The notes beneath the pieces were generated by a model. The model saw only the letters and a list, made by a program, of their open reading frames with translations. It was not told the origin of the DNA and made no database searches. Below, piece after piece: positions 58,501-64,000 of a DNA stretch of 64,000 bases. The stretch is taken from positions 42,075,871 through 42,139,870 of the forward strand of contig NC_057918.1 in NCBI RefSeq assembly GCF_018873765.1, read 5' to 3'. The translations under genes were made by a program, and so were the position numbers. The stretch's first letter is position 1; each line of letters begins with the position of its first letter. Source of the stretch: Telopea speciosissima (Eukaryota; Streptophyta; Magnoliopsida; Proteales; Proteaceae).

Positions 58501-61368
58501 GGAAATTGGCCTTTAGTGCTACTATACATTATATATCGCTCGAGCATAACCTTAGAAGATGAACTACCAACTCTAGATCCTTTCATCAGATTTGGGAGTC
58601 TATCTCCTTTGACATAAAACACAGGCTATCGGCAGTCCCGTTGTGCTTTATTGACTCCCCTGGAAATAGGCACATTGTATCTTCTCGGAATCTCACCCTT
58701 TGGGATTTGTAAATTTGTTTTTCTTAACTTGCTCCTCTTTCCTCTGTTTTTTAGCCTTTCTCCCTGTATCCCCTTTTCGGGCTCTTTCTTTGGTTACTGA
58801 AGTTTTGTTCACCCAAAAAAAAATAAAAAAAAATAAAGCCTAGTACAATGGGTATGACAATCAATAAAAGAAGCAAACCACTTATACCCAGAAGTAAAAG
58901 TACAACGGGCAGGGCCCCGAATATTTGAATGGATTAGCATAAATGGAGTAACACTGATAATATTTAAGTTGGAATAAGAAGATCGAAGCATATTTGCAGT
59001 TACCTCCTACATCAAAGAGGTTCTTGATATCTCTGATTGTCCAACCAACTGCACCTTTGTTTTGTAACCATGAATGCTCCATCACAGTTAATAATGTATA
59101 AGCTAACATTTGGGGTTCCTCATTGGGATGACCAAGTGAGTCGGAGGTTGTTAGGTTAAGCTTCATAACCAAGGTTTAAGGTTTCGGTTTCGAGCCTGGT
59201 TTCAAGTACTTTCGTTTATTCTTGAACACTATGACATGGCATTCATATGTCATGCAGACAAAGGACAATGCACGTAATCTCCATCGGACCATGAGTGGAC
59301 TCGAACCAACACGTCATAGTTCATATTAGTAGGCAGTCACTTGTTGGGAGTTGGGAGACTTGGGACATGGAAGACTAGGGTGTCTGTGACTGATTTATTA
59401 TTGTTCTATGTACTTGGGACTTGGGAGAATGGTGTCTATAACTTATGTATTATTGTTCACTGTAGTTTGTAGTATAAACTTCAAGTCTTTAACTATTTCT
59501 TAGATAATTATTCAATATTATGTGTCTTCATCCATTATTGCATAATTTACTGCTAATCATGCCTATCACTCAAACAATGTGTAGAATAGACAATATTGCA
59601 CTAAGGGATCGACGTTTACTCCAAGGGTGCAAATCAAAAACACCAAATTTGGTTTTTTTTTTTTTTTTTTTTTTCCAATTTGAAGATTTAAATATGTTTA
59701 TTAAACCTAAAACTAGCTTCCCTTAAAGTTTTGAAGGCAACTATGGCCATTTTCCCACCGAAACATCATTCCGAAAAAAGAAAAAAATGCACAAACTTGC
59801 CCAGACCTCATGATCTAGTCCATCTTTGTCTAGTCAAGATGGCTGGTCGAGACGAGTTTTTGAACCTTGGATTACAACCCTAAATGGGTATATTAATAAA
59901 ACCCTAAAAGTAATGTCAAGATGGCTGGTGGAGACGAGTTTTTGAACCTTGGATTACAACCCTAAAAGGGTATATTAATAAAACCCTAAAAGTAATGTGT
60001 AATGTGTTTAACATGTTAATGACCCATCCATCAAGAATCACAACACTGGTTTTGTGCCAGGTTTTTTCAAGTTTCGAGGGGGATAAATTTTTATAGGTGT
60101 TCAGGTCAAAACTTGTGAAATTACCAAAATATGGATGAAACTGGGTAAAAACTGGTCGAAACTTGGTATCGGTCAGCTGCGATACCGAGAAATCTCGGTC
60201 GAAAGTTTCGACCAAGATGTAGTTCCATGATTACAGAAATGCCCCCATACTAACATAAGGTAGCCTAAGGGGGCAAAAAGGAAAAATTCAATACAAGATA
60301 ATATCGAAGTACCCTAAATACCCTTATTACATGAACTCTAACATCCAGAACAAGAAAAGTCAAACTGACAAGAAGGGAAGGGAGAATAAGTGAACATTGA
60401 AAAAGAAGCCTGTGCATGCTAGCTAGGTTTGACTTCGTAACCATTTAAGTTAGTTAAATTGATTGATTAGAAAAGCTGAAGAAAACAGTGTCAAACCACT
60501 GATTCACTCACAAACTTGTGATTCACAGTGTTTATGAAATTTCAGATAGTTCAGAATATTATTACTGTGTACTTCTTTTGAATAGTAATGAATACATATC
60601 TCTTGCTTTGCTTCTTCCTTTCTAAAGTCTGCTGATTTTTTCCTAGTATTAATTATTTTTATTTTTTACTTTGATATATGACTTGTTCTTAATATGTGTA
60701 CTTACCAAAATTGTGGTTGCATGGTGGATGAATGTGTTGTGCAGGAGTTCTATCACAGGGATTTACATTCTAATGCTACAGAACTTCCCAGAATATTTGG
60801 GATGACTGCTTCTCCTATAAAGTCAAAAGGTAGGAACTCTTTGTTGGCTAGTTTGCGTTCTTATTTTCCTAGTTTCTTTAATCAATTCCTTTTGGTCATG
60901 GTAGTTTGGACTTGGGATGTAGCATTAGCATCAGATTAGGGGTGCTAAAATGGAGGGTAGGATTGGGTGATGGCCTTAATTTAGTCTTTTATTTTTTTTT
61001 TTTTTTGGGGGGGGGGGGGGGTTGTGTGGGTGGGCAAGGTTGCGTCTTTACTCAGAGGGTGAACTGGTAAGGCAGATAAAGCCTCAACAATGTTCTTTTA
61101 ACCATTAATTCTTGTCTTTTACCCTATTAGCCTCTCTGATTTCTTATTGGATATGACGTCCCTACGCTTGCACTTTAAACTAAGGTTGGGTAAGGTGGGT
61201 AAACAGCGACCCATCGCCACCATTACATTCATTATTATTGTAAAGCTCTCACTACATAATCTGTATGAGAATATGTGCACACTTATTTATTCTTTTGATG
61301 TAGGCCCAGACTTGCCATTCGTCTTTGGGAAGCAAATTCTGGAGTTGGAGAGTCTTATGAATTCAAAG
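28549..61368 (+). CDS. DCL2: Dicer-like 2, 5' part of gene (6 exons; continues beyond window)
   Basis: The exons are 28549-28637, 28749-28926, 29020-29133, 29704-29838, 60745-60829 and 61304-61368, all with GT/AG borders and matching phases. They give 222 in-frame codons with no stop. The protein shows the DExD/H helicase N-terminus of Dicer: [20 protein letters not shown], Walker A ETGSGKT, the segment [34 protein letters not shown], motif [11 protein letters not shown] (a DECH box), [10 protein letters not shown], motif [11 protein letters not shown], and [11 protein letters not shown]. These match plant DCL2 better by eye than DCL1, DCL3 or DCL4. The family cuts long double-stranded RNA into 22-nt siRNAs in antiviral and transgene silencing. 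The start is the first ATG of the exon, about 31 codons before the helicase core. Intron 4 is 30.9 kb of nested transposons. The remaining helicase, PAZ, RNase III and dsRNA-binding parts are not in the window. Confidence 0.93.
29184..29217 (+). repeat. GGGA microsatellite / G-quadruplex motif in DCL2 intron 3
   Basis: Eight GGG runs separated by one base each (GGGAGGGAGGG units, ending GGCGGG) lie on the sense strand of intron 3. Four or more closely spaced GGG runs are the classic G-quadruplex pattern. Any effect on splicing or transcription is inference. Confidence 0.85.
30027..35091 (-). mobile_element. hAT-B: hAT transposon with patterned ends
   Basis: This 5065-bp element has a perfect 8-bp target duplication, GTTTTGAT (30019-30026 and 35092-35099), diagnostic of hAT. 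The terminal inverted repeats are CATAGTACTATATCTCGCGA at the left and, in reverse, CATGGTATAAAATCTCGCGA at the right. The first and last 140 bp or so are saturated with self-complementary CpG words (CGCGATATATCG, CGATATATCG, CGAAATAT, CGAGATAT). It encodes a decayed BED/DUF659/hAT-dimerisation transposase on the minus strand. It sits in DCL2 intron 4. Confidence 0.93.
30413..34057 (-). pseudogene. hAT-B transposase (BED, DUF659, dimerisation, low-complexity tail)
   Basis: On the minus strand the order is as follows. A charged Arg/Gln/Glu N-terminus (34057) is followed by a BED-type zinc finger (ICNYCHMQF, then SSRLKQHL with a downstream C/H; about 33840-33900), then a poly-Asp run (about 33611-33650). 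The DUF659 catalytic region (33313-32256) includes [30 protein letters not shown] and [15 protein letters not shown]. The hAT dimerisation segment (31761-31489) includes [14 protein letters not shown] and [16 protein letters not shown] Gly/Tyr/Ser/Gln-rich tail (about 30860-30700) ends in the acidic LVDDYTRFF. Frames change near 33460, 33320 and 33080. Some breaks may be introns, but the last disrupts a conserved segment, so I judge it inactive. Confidence 0.85.
35100..35575. other. DCL2 intron 4 DNA, nothing recognised
   Basis: This resumes the interrupted intron sequence after hAT-B. It contains a short near-duplicate (ATAATATTAGAGAACTTCTCC at 35318 and TATAATATCAGAGAACTTCT at 35371). No coding similarity is seen. 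Confidence 0.4.
35576..38508 (-). mobile_element. L1-type LINE, 5'-truncated, inverted copy 2
   Basis: The poly(A) end appears as a T run at 35576-35588, followed by the family 3' end in reverse (GGTGCTAATAAATTCAATAC, then CAAAGCCCC; compare 15190-15218). ORF2 remnants on the minus strand run from the GRSIVDNI segment at 38508 through [14 protein letters not shown] and [12 protein letters not shown] (catalytic FADD changed to FVDD) at 38356-37862. They continue through [17 protein letters not shown] (37691-37266) to the zf-RVT tail at about 36600. The copy is truncated at the middle of the reverse transcriptase and is interrupted by a PIF/Harbinger element at 35762-36555. Confidence 0.9.
35762..36555. 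mobile_element. PIF/Harbinger-type non-autonomous element
   Basis: This 794-bp insertion in the LINE copy is flanked by the 3-bp duplication TAA (35759-35761 and 36556-36558). The terminal inverted repeats are GGAAGTGTTTGGCTCAGTTA at the left and, in reverse, GGAAGTATTTGGTTCCGTTA at the right, and similarity extends inward about 40 bp (TTCTGAAGAATTAGA / TTTTGAAGAATTAGA). A TWA target duplication and a GGnnnTGTTTGG-like end point to PIF/Harbinger. No transposase is present. The GC-richer interior (about 35930-36330) could be a captured gene fragment (on the plus strand it opens [17 protein letters not shown]), but I do not recognise it. Confidence 0.88.
38529..39500 (+). mobile_element. Ty3/Gypsy LTR and gag fragment
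   Basis: Sequence from TGTTAGACTCCC (38529) to about 38805 has LTR character. It is followed by a primer-binding-site-like TAGTACCAGAGC (about 38806). Gag coding begins with [15 protein letters not shown] at 38824. No matching right LTR was found, so the element is truncated. Confidence 0.6.
38824..39488 (+). pseudogene. Gypsy gag remnant
   Basis: After [16 protein letters not shown], and across stops and frame changes, comes the Retrotrans_gag core [50 protein letters not shown] and SWDEFKEGL (39023-39280). In a new frame, [20 protein letters not shown] and [11 protein letters not shown] follow to about 39488. These are hallmark segments of plant Gypsy gag, which forms the capsid. Several stops show that it is dead, and protease and pol do not follow. 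Confidence 0.85.
39501..40889. other. No recognised gene
   Basis: Two overlapping minus-strand frames (39778-40050 and 39896-40183) encode Ser/Val-rich proteins with a repeated TPEVI/TPEVL word. I do not recognise a domain. This could be diverged retrotransposon DNA lying between the Gypsy gag and the inverted Gypsy pol piece. Confidence 0.35.
40890..40994 (-). pseudogene. Gypsy pol fragment (reverse transcriptase / RNase H junction)
   Basis: The minus strand reads [20 protein letters not shown], then [12 protein letters not shown]. This is the very conserved connection between reverse transcriptase and RNase H of Ty3/Gypsy pol. It is a short isolated piece. Confidence 0.85.
41190..41830. 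other. GC-richer block of unknown origin
   Basis: The composition differs from the AT-rich surroundings. Minus-strand frames run almost unbroken across it (for example 41316-41513, [19 protein letters not shown]), as does a plus-strand stretch ending [19 protein letters not shown] (about 41770-41840). I recognise no protein. An organelle-derived insertion or an unfamiliar gene fragment are both possible. Confidence 0.35.
41915..42115 (+). mobile_element. Possible tRNA-derived SINE
   Basis: GAGGCTTGGCCTAACGGTT resembles a pol III A box in the plant Au-SINE style. It is followed by GTGGTGCAAGTGCCTAGGAG, then a degenerate B-box position (GGTCTTAGGATCTAC), then the body word GTGTGAGTTTGTGTATAGTG and an A run at 42102-42115. 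The B box is poor and a target duplication is not clear, so this is a tentative call. Confidence 0.5.
42294..42565 (+). repeat. Copia-1 left LTR
   Basis: This matches 55075-55359 over its length. It starts TGTTAAGAG, has one extra A relative to the right LTR, and ends directly before the TGGTATCAGAGC primer-binding site. The right copy contains a few additional bases, including an extra TTAATGAAGTGAATAT word. Confidence 0.9.
43349..44245 (+). pseudogene. Copia-1 gag
   Basis: The frame begins [16 protein letters not shown], with early stops near 43446 and 43507. It then runs open through [52 protein letters not shown] and a zinc knuckle [15 protein letters not shown] (CCHC, second Cys changed to Tyr spacing), ending at 44245. 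This is the UBN2/Retrotran_gag type. Two upstream stops inactivate it. Confidence 0.85.
44430..46552 (+). pseudogene. Copia-1 pol, first part (protease, integrase, start of RT)
   Basis: The protease site region [14 protein letters not shown] (44450) carries DSE instead of the catalytic DSG. Then come a GAG-pre-integrase H/C segment ([28 protein letters not shown]), the integrase core ([53 protein letters not shown]; 44850-45610), and [20 protein letters not shown]. The start of reverse transcriptase follows ([31 protein letters not shown] at 46550), where Copia-2 interrupts. Several stops and frameshifts are present. Confidence 0.88.
46553..49077 (+). mobile_element. Copia-2: nested Copia lacking its 3' half
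   Basis: The left LTR 46553-46806 (TGTTATCGTG...TTTACA) is followed by a primer-binding site TGGTATCAAAGC (46807). Gag, protease, pre-integrase and the start of integrase follow. Coding stops matching at about 49077, where Copia-1 reverse transcriptase resumes (LKGK, then [15 protein letters not shown]). No right LTR exists, and about 25 codons of the host Copia-1 are missing at the join. A deletion has therefore removed the 3' half of Copia-2 plus a little of Copia-1. Confidence 0.88.
47264..49065 (+). pseudogene. Copia-2 gag-pol (truncated)
   Basis: It starts [20 protein letters not shown] stop or frame break lies at about 47475. The main frame (to 48972) shows a gag with [20 protein letters not shown], a Gly-rich linker, and a zinc knuckle [15 protein letters not shown]. 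The protease site [13 protein letters not shown] keeps the catalytic DSG. The pre-integrase H/C motif ([26 protein letters not shown]) and integrase [18 protein letters not shown] follow. A TAG then replaces the conserved Tyr of DDYSR, followed by [15 protein letters not shown]. Apart from the break and this stop it is well preserved. Confidence 0.9.
49078..49233 (+). pseudogene. Copia-1 RT middle segment
   Basis: Coding resumes with LKGKVCLL-like sequence (shifted), then [20 protein letters not shown] and [12 protein letters not shown]. It ends at the hAT-A insertion point and continues at 54103 with [13 protein letters not shown]. The hAT insertion splits the reverse transcriptase just before the catalytic YVDD. 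Confidence 0.88.
49689..52520 (-). pseudogene. hAT-A transposase remnants
   Basis: Minus-strand pieces in order are: about 52520-52000, with [35 protein letters not shown] and [14 protein letters not shown]; the DUF659 core 51948-51565, with [37 protein letters not shown] and [15 protein letters not shown]; 51451-51179; and the hAT dimerisation end 50519-49986, with [20 protein letters not shown], an Asp-rich stretch and a Gly/His-rich run. A Gly/Ser/Tyr tail at 49874-49689 follows ([20 protein letters not shown]). No clear BED zinc finger is left. Many stops show that it is inactive. It is a distinct relative of the hAT-B protein. Confidence 0.8.
52644..53282. mobile_element. hAT-C: 639-bp non-autonomous hAT with GGCGTCGCC-patterned ends
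   Basis: The element is nested inside hAT-A and flanked by a perfect 8-bp duplication, GATAGATC (52636-52643 and 53283-53290). Terminal inverted repeats: CATAGTTGTCATGGCGTCG at the left; CATAGTTGTCACGG at the right in reverse. The left 180 bp repeats GCCATGGCG and GGCGTCGCC, then CGATAT words. The right 100 bp has GGGCGACATG and TCGATATATCGACG. The centre is AT-rich with no coding capacity. Confidence 0.93.
54103..55067 (+). pseudogene. Copia-1 RT end and RNase H
   Basis: The stretch starts with the catalytic [15 protein letters not shown]. It then reads [40 protein letters not shown] and [13 protein letters not shown] (54172-54684). After a frame change near 54650 comes RNase H with SAEAEFRAM, the active-site [16 protein letters not shown] and the C-terminal [15 protein letters not shown], through [11 protein letters not shown] (54726-55067). 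It ends directly before the purine tract and right LTR. Confidence 0.9.
55075..55359 (+). repeat. Copia-1 right LTR
   Basis: It starts TGTTAGAGTTATTAGAAT and ends GATTTAACT, followed by the GATGT target duplication. It is similar to 42294-42565 with scattered substitutions and small indels, so the element is not very recent. Confidence 0.92.
55365..56610 (-). pseudogene. Inverted Copia fragment (Copia-4): integrase and RT pieces
   Basis: On the minus strand, about 56590-56480 reads an integrase start (HIVHSDVWN, then IYDYSRT). The stretch 56472-56266 reads [20 protein letters not shown]. The stretch 56111-55701 reads [20 protein letters not shown] and [12 protein letters not shown]. Broken RT pieces (including [11 protein letters not shown], out of frame) follow to 55393. 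Integrase is internally deleted and no LTR of this element is recognised. Confidence 0.8.
56624..58003 (+). mobile_element. Copia-3: LTR plus gag, cut short by a LINE
   Basis: The LTR 56624-56917 (TGTTAGAGTTCACG...AATCCAACT, with TATA-like GTATATAATTT at 56727) is followed by the primer-binding site TGGTATCAAAGC (56918). A leader and gag at 57608 follow. It is a relative of Copia-1. There is no pol and no right LTR: the sequence passes into LINE copy 3 at about 58005. Confidence 0.82.
57608..58003 (+). pseudogene. Copia-3 gag N-terminal remnant
   Basis: It begins [20 protein letters not shown]. It continues with [38 protein letters not shown], and after stops [18 protein letters not shown] and [17 protein letters not shown]. 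It aligns by eye with Copia-1 gag ([27 protein letters not shown]). Stops at 57834, 57884 and 57942 inactivate it. Confidence 0.82.
58010..58840 (+). mobile_element. L1-type LINE, 5'-truncated copy 3
   Basis: Only the last 830 bp or so is present: the end of ORF2 with [20 protein letters not shown], the zf-RVT segment ([27 protein letters not shown]), and [20 protein letters not shown]. The family 3' end (GGGCTCTTTCTTTGGTTACT, TTCACCC) and an A-rich tail (58816-58840) follow. The same region occurs at 14450-15229 in the full copy. The TGA at 58338 and other breaks make it inactive. Confidence 0.9.
58845..58991 (-). pseudogene. Isolated Copia integrase fragment
   Basis: The minus strand reads [20 protein letters not shown], then [15 protein letters not shown]. 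This corresponds to the conserved LVHSDxWGPxxxxTxxGxKYFVxFIDDYSR start of Copia integrase. The catalytic Asp positions are changed, so it is dead. It is separate from Copia-4, which has its own copy of this segment. Confidence 0.75.
58986..59195. repeat. 210-bp direct repeat, left copy
   Basis: The sequence from GCATATTTGCAGTTACCTCC to AGGTTTCGGTTTCGAGC is repeated at 61829-62039 with about a dozen differences. Both copies run into the same CAAGGTTTAAGGTTTCGG patterned end, so the pair is one composite repeat (unknown sequence plus a hAT-like end). On the minus strand it has an open frame ([17 protein letters not shown]) that I do not recognise. Confidence 0.8.
59170..59869. mobile_element. 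hAT-D-like element with TTTCGG-patterned left end
   Basis: The left end is CAAGGTTTAAGGTTTCGG, then TTTCGAGCC. A right end in reverse, CAAGGTTCAAAAACTCGTC, then TCGACC, shares the terminal skeleton of hAT-A and hAT-B. The right end is present twice because 59838-59914 is tandemly duplicated at 59917-59998. No convincing 8-bp duplication was found, so boundaries and superfamily are tentative. Confidence 0.5.
59838..59998 (+). repeat. Tandem duplication, 79-bp unit
   Basis: AAGATGGCTGGTCGAGACGA, then GTTTTTGAACCTTGGATTAC and AACCCTAAATGGGTATATTA, is followed at once by an almost identical second copy. There are only a few differences (TCGAGACG versus TGGAGACG, AAATGGG versus AAAAGGG), so the duplication is recent relative to the surrounding decay. 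Confidence 0.85.
60040..60231. repeat. Patterned hAT-like end (TTTCGACC theme)
   Basis: Positions 60070-60220 repeat AAACTTG, TCGAAAC, GGTCGAAA and TCTCGGTCGAAAGTTTCGAC in both orientations. They end TAGTTCCATG, which in reverse is CATGGAACTACATCTTGG. It looks like the right end of a hAT-like element whose left partner is uncertain. Confidence 0.5.
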
Positions 61369-61828
61369 GTTGTGTAAATCTACTTTATTATTAGGTGGTT
61401 AAATACATTTTTACTACATATATGTATTCACATTGAATGGGATGCCCTACTAAATTTCTTATGGCAAAACAGACATCTACTTGTATTAAACCATTAGTTT
61501 CAATCAGAGGTACACAGTTAGACTTATCAAACTAGACATAAACTCAGAAGATTTCGTACAGATCATAGCAACATTGTGAGCTTCAACATTAGTGGACCTA
61601 CTAATATATGGAAATGAACAGACATTAAACTAGTTCTTTAACTCTAGAATTTGTACCTGTGTATTACTAACTTCCCAATTCCCATAGGCAGAGTCCAAAC
61701 ACTTGTTTGTTTAAATACTGAATGAATGATTTTGTATCCGACCTAACTCCAACAGAATGGAGACCCATCTTGCTCTTGTACAACAGAGCCTCCTTTATAG
61801 AATGGCTCTCCATGTAAAGAGCCTACAA
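61369..61828. other. Start of DCL2 intron 6, nothing recognised
   Basis: AT-rich sequence follows the GT donor at 61369. I searched by eye for the next DCL2 coding segment to the window end and did not find it. Confidence 0.45.
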
Positions 61829-62039
61829 AGCATATTTGCAGTTACCTCCTACATCAAAGAGGTTCTTGATATCTCTAATTATCCAAACCAACTGCACCTT
61901 TGTTCTGTAACCATGAATGCTCCATTACAGTCAATAATGTATAAACTAACATCTGGGGTTCCTCATTGGGATGACCAAGTGAGTCGGAGGTTGTTAGGTT
62001 AAGCTTCACAACCAAGGTTTAAGGTTTCGGTTTCGAGCT
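61829..62039. repeat. 210-bp direct repeat, right copy
   Basis: This is the second copy of 58986-59195, in the same orientation and about 2.84 kb downstream. DCL2 exons 5 and 6 lie between the two. It passes into another CAAGGTTTAAGGTTTCGG patterned stretch (62014-62160). Confidence 0.8.
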
Positions 62040-63030
62040 GGGTTTCGACTAGGCCCAAAACTGAATATTTTTGTGAAACTGCGAAATTTTGGTCGGAACT
62101 TGGAAGATTTCGGTTGTTAGTTTCGAGGCCCAAATGCCCAAAACTGGGACTGATAGAGGGCTCCATCGAATTAATCGTTAGAGAACCATGTAGAAGCGGC
62201 ACTAGGATCAGCTGGCTTAGGTGTGTTTCCTGAAATGAGGCCCAAATAGTTGTATCCATGGAATGTAAGAAGACATGCCTGGGACCAGGTAAGATAATTC
62301 TGGCTGCTCAGTTTGATGGGGCCTGGTTGGAGAGTGTGATGCCCAGTATTACTTGATCGACCAAGTGGGTGGCCAGTAGTTGTGCTAGAGGAGAGGGTAC
62401 TCGTATTGTTGTCGCCTATGGTAACGAGGAAAAGAGGGTTTAGTGGCAACAACAAAAAAGGGAATAAGAGGTGGCAACACCGGCTGCGGAGAGGCTGGTG
62501 TAGAGGCAAGGCGACCAGATGGGTCGGGACACAAAGGCAACACCTGCGGTAGAGGCGCAACAACCAGGTAGGTTATGGAGGCATAGACAAGGAAGAGGCC
62601 GGCAAGGAGGCGCAGCGACCGTGGGGTCGAGGCGGGCGAGTGCAGAGGCAAGGAAAGCCGGGAAGGCATGGCAAATAGGGGATTTGCAGCGGCATTGGCA
62701 AAGGAGACTGGCGGGATGCGGTGTAGCAACCAAGTAGGGGTCGCGGCAGAGAGAGATCGTGACATAGTCAAAATTGTAACAGAGGGAAACTAATAAAACC
62801 CTAAAGTAACTTAAAGTAAAGTGATAATATTCCTAACCCACGGTTCTAAACAGATACCAAAGTGCTAAACATGGTCAAAATTTTGTCGAAACTACAAAGT
62901 TTCTATCAAAACCTTGCATTTTATACAAAGGGTTTGACCGAAAATGATACTGAGATCCGAAACACGATCGAAATTTCGCCAGCGAATTTCGGTCAAAATA
63001 TTGCAATTCTTCAGTATCGCAAGCTGGGAG
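62014..63030. mobile_element. Second TTTCGG-patterned element carrying a Copia gag piece
   Basis: The left end (62014-62160) repeats GGTTTCG, TTTCGAC, GAAATTTTGG and TTTCGAGG. A right-hand patterned stretch (62870-63010) contains GTCGAAACT, GACCGAAAATG, CGATCGAAATTTCG and GAATTTCGGTC. Between them are a GC-rich stretch and an inverted Copia gag fragment. The right boundary and target duplication were not resolved. Confidence 0.4.
62160..62563 (-). pseudogene. Copia gag N-terminal fragment (inverted)
   Basis: The minus strand reads GPIKLSSQNYLTWSQACLLT, then FHGYNYLGLISGNTPKP and STWFSND. This is the N-terminal gag signature (IKLSSxNYLxWxxQxxxLLxGxxLxGxIDG) of a Copia lineage different from Copia-1 to 3. 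The upstream sequence (to about 62770) is GC-rich and Pro/Leu-coding with no recognised domain. Confidence 0.75.
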
Positions 63031-64000
63031 GCATATACCATTATACACCCAAAACTTGCTGCTACTTCTACCACATCCATGTCATCATCTGCAAGTCCAA
63101 ACATTGAGATCTTGAAACACTTACTACTAGAGCACGTACTGCCTCAGAGTTTCTCATGTTTGCACCAAATATGCTGATTTACCACTTTGAGGACATAAAA
63201 TGACTGACTATCATCTGCATCCTGGAAGCATGAAACCTCTGTTAACCTATATGTTCATTTCCTCAACCAGTTGCACATTTTCCTAGAGAACCAAAACATT
63301 CCACTAATAGTTGGCAGGGCGCTTTGTGATGATTCGTTGAGCAGGAGTTGGTTTTTGTGCTGGGGTGAGTGGGGATCCTCTTATGTTTGTTGTGGATAAG
63401 ATTTTCCAACTCCCAATCCCTTGATATTATAGGAAGTCCAAGGAGCCATTGTTGGAGAGAACAATGGCTCTTTTCAACAACGTGAATCTGCCCCCAACTC
63501 TCCATTCAGTTACTGTCATTTGCCTATTCCATAGGGGAGATGGATGAGGGCATCTGGCCACATCACCAACATAGGTGATCCAAGGCAGTGTAGGGGCTAG
63601 GTGACAAGGCACCCGCTTAGGTTCCCTAGGTGTATTATAAATATTTTTGTATATATAATGTATAAAGGAAACAGAACGCTGCCTGGTCACGTGGCTCTGC
63701 GTCCAGACACACCAGCGTGTGAAATTACCACCCTGCCCTTATTTAAATTAAAAATTCCATCCATGTTCATGCCCCTGCATTCGCTCTCATTGGTCCCTGT
63801 GTGTAATTCTATATATTATAACATAGAAACCATATGTATGCAATATGATATAATTATGCTAATAATGATTTAATATGAGAAAACCAGCATATAATAAATA
63901 AAGCGTAGGATATAACATAAGCGTATTCATAAAAAAACAACGCAGTAAAACATAAATAAATGTGAAATGTCAAAAAACTCATGTAATATAAACATATTTA
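63031..64000. other. Right edge, DCL2 intron, gene-free
   Basis: No exon was recognised. Positions 63690-63820 hold the second copy of the short dispersed repeat found at 24310-24440. The last 200 bp are very AT-rich. Confidence 0.45.

Noticed and set aside
59162..59878. 8-bp target duplication for the D-type element
   Set aside because: Candidate pairs (TTCATAAC with ATTACAAC or GATTACAA) match too poorly to claim.
61757..62002. 81-codon plus-strand frame as a DCL2 exon
   Set aside because: It lies mostly in the 210-bp repeat also found at 58986 and has no similarity to Dicer sequence.

Overview
This window looks like nuclear DNA from a flowering plant. It has large introns with GT/AG borders, AT-rich intergenic DNA, and plant-type genes (a CHX cation/H+ antiporter, a plant Dicer-like protein, a PPR gene fragment, and a receptor-like kinase). 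It is dense in plant transposons: Copia, Gypsy, plant L1-type and RTE LINEs, hAT, Mutator-like (MULE) and PIF/Harbinger. I cannot name the species. No bacterial genes, CRISPR arrays or intact viral genomes are visible.

Layout. 0-8.3 kb is repeat DNA: a 1.56 kb MULE (864-2425, perfect 9-bp target duplication) carrying pieces of an ERF/RAP2.4-like transcription factor, an unclassified repeat, and an RTE retrotransposon (5089-7053). 8.3-17.9 kb holds a dead receptor-like kinase split by a 6 kb LINE (9240-15229). It is flanked by two inverted copies of the promoter and 5' part of a PPR gene. 19.0-23.2 kb is an apparently intact three-exon CHX18-like antiporter, with a mitochondrial cob fragment in its second intron. 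23.3-28.5 kb is intergenic, with a solo LTR, MITE-like hairpins and an RTE tail.

28.5 kb to the right edge is the 5' part of a Dicer-like 2 (DCL2) gene. Six exons (222 codons) are in frame. Intron 4 spans 29839-60744 (about 30.9 kb) and is nearly all nested transposons: hAT-B (30027-35091), an inverted L1 copy (35576-38508) containing a 794-bp PIF/Harbinger element, Gypsy pieces, a SINE-like unit, and a full-length Copia (42294-55359). That Copia itself contains a second Copia, and a hAT element (49234-54102) that contains a third, smaller hAT (52644-53282). Further Copia and L1 debris and another hAT-like pair of ends follow before exon 5. The gene runs off the window after exon 6.

The most unusual signal is the ends of the hAT elements. 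Each family has its own CpG-rich array of short self-complementary words (CGATATATCG, GTATCG/CGATAC, GGCGTCGCC, TTTCGG/CCGAAA). Several share a common terminal skeleton of the form CAnGGTTTAARRTnTCGG. Where transposase remnants are present, they end in Gly/Tyr/Ser-rich low-complexity tails.
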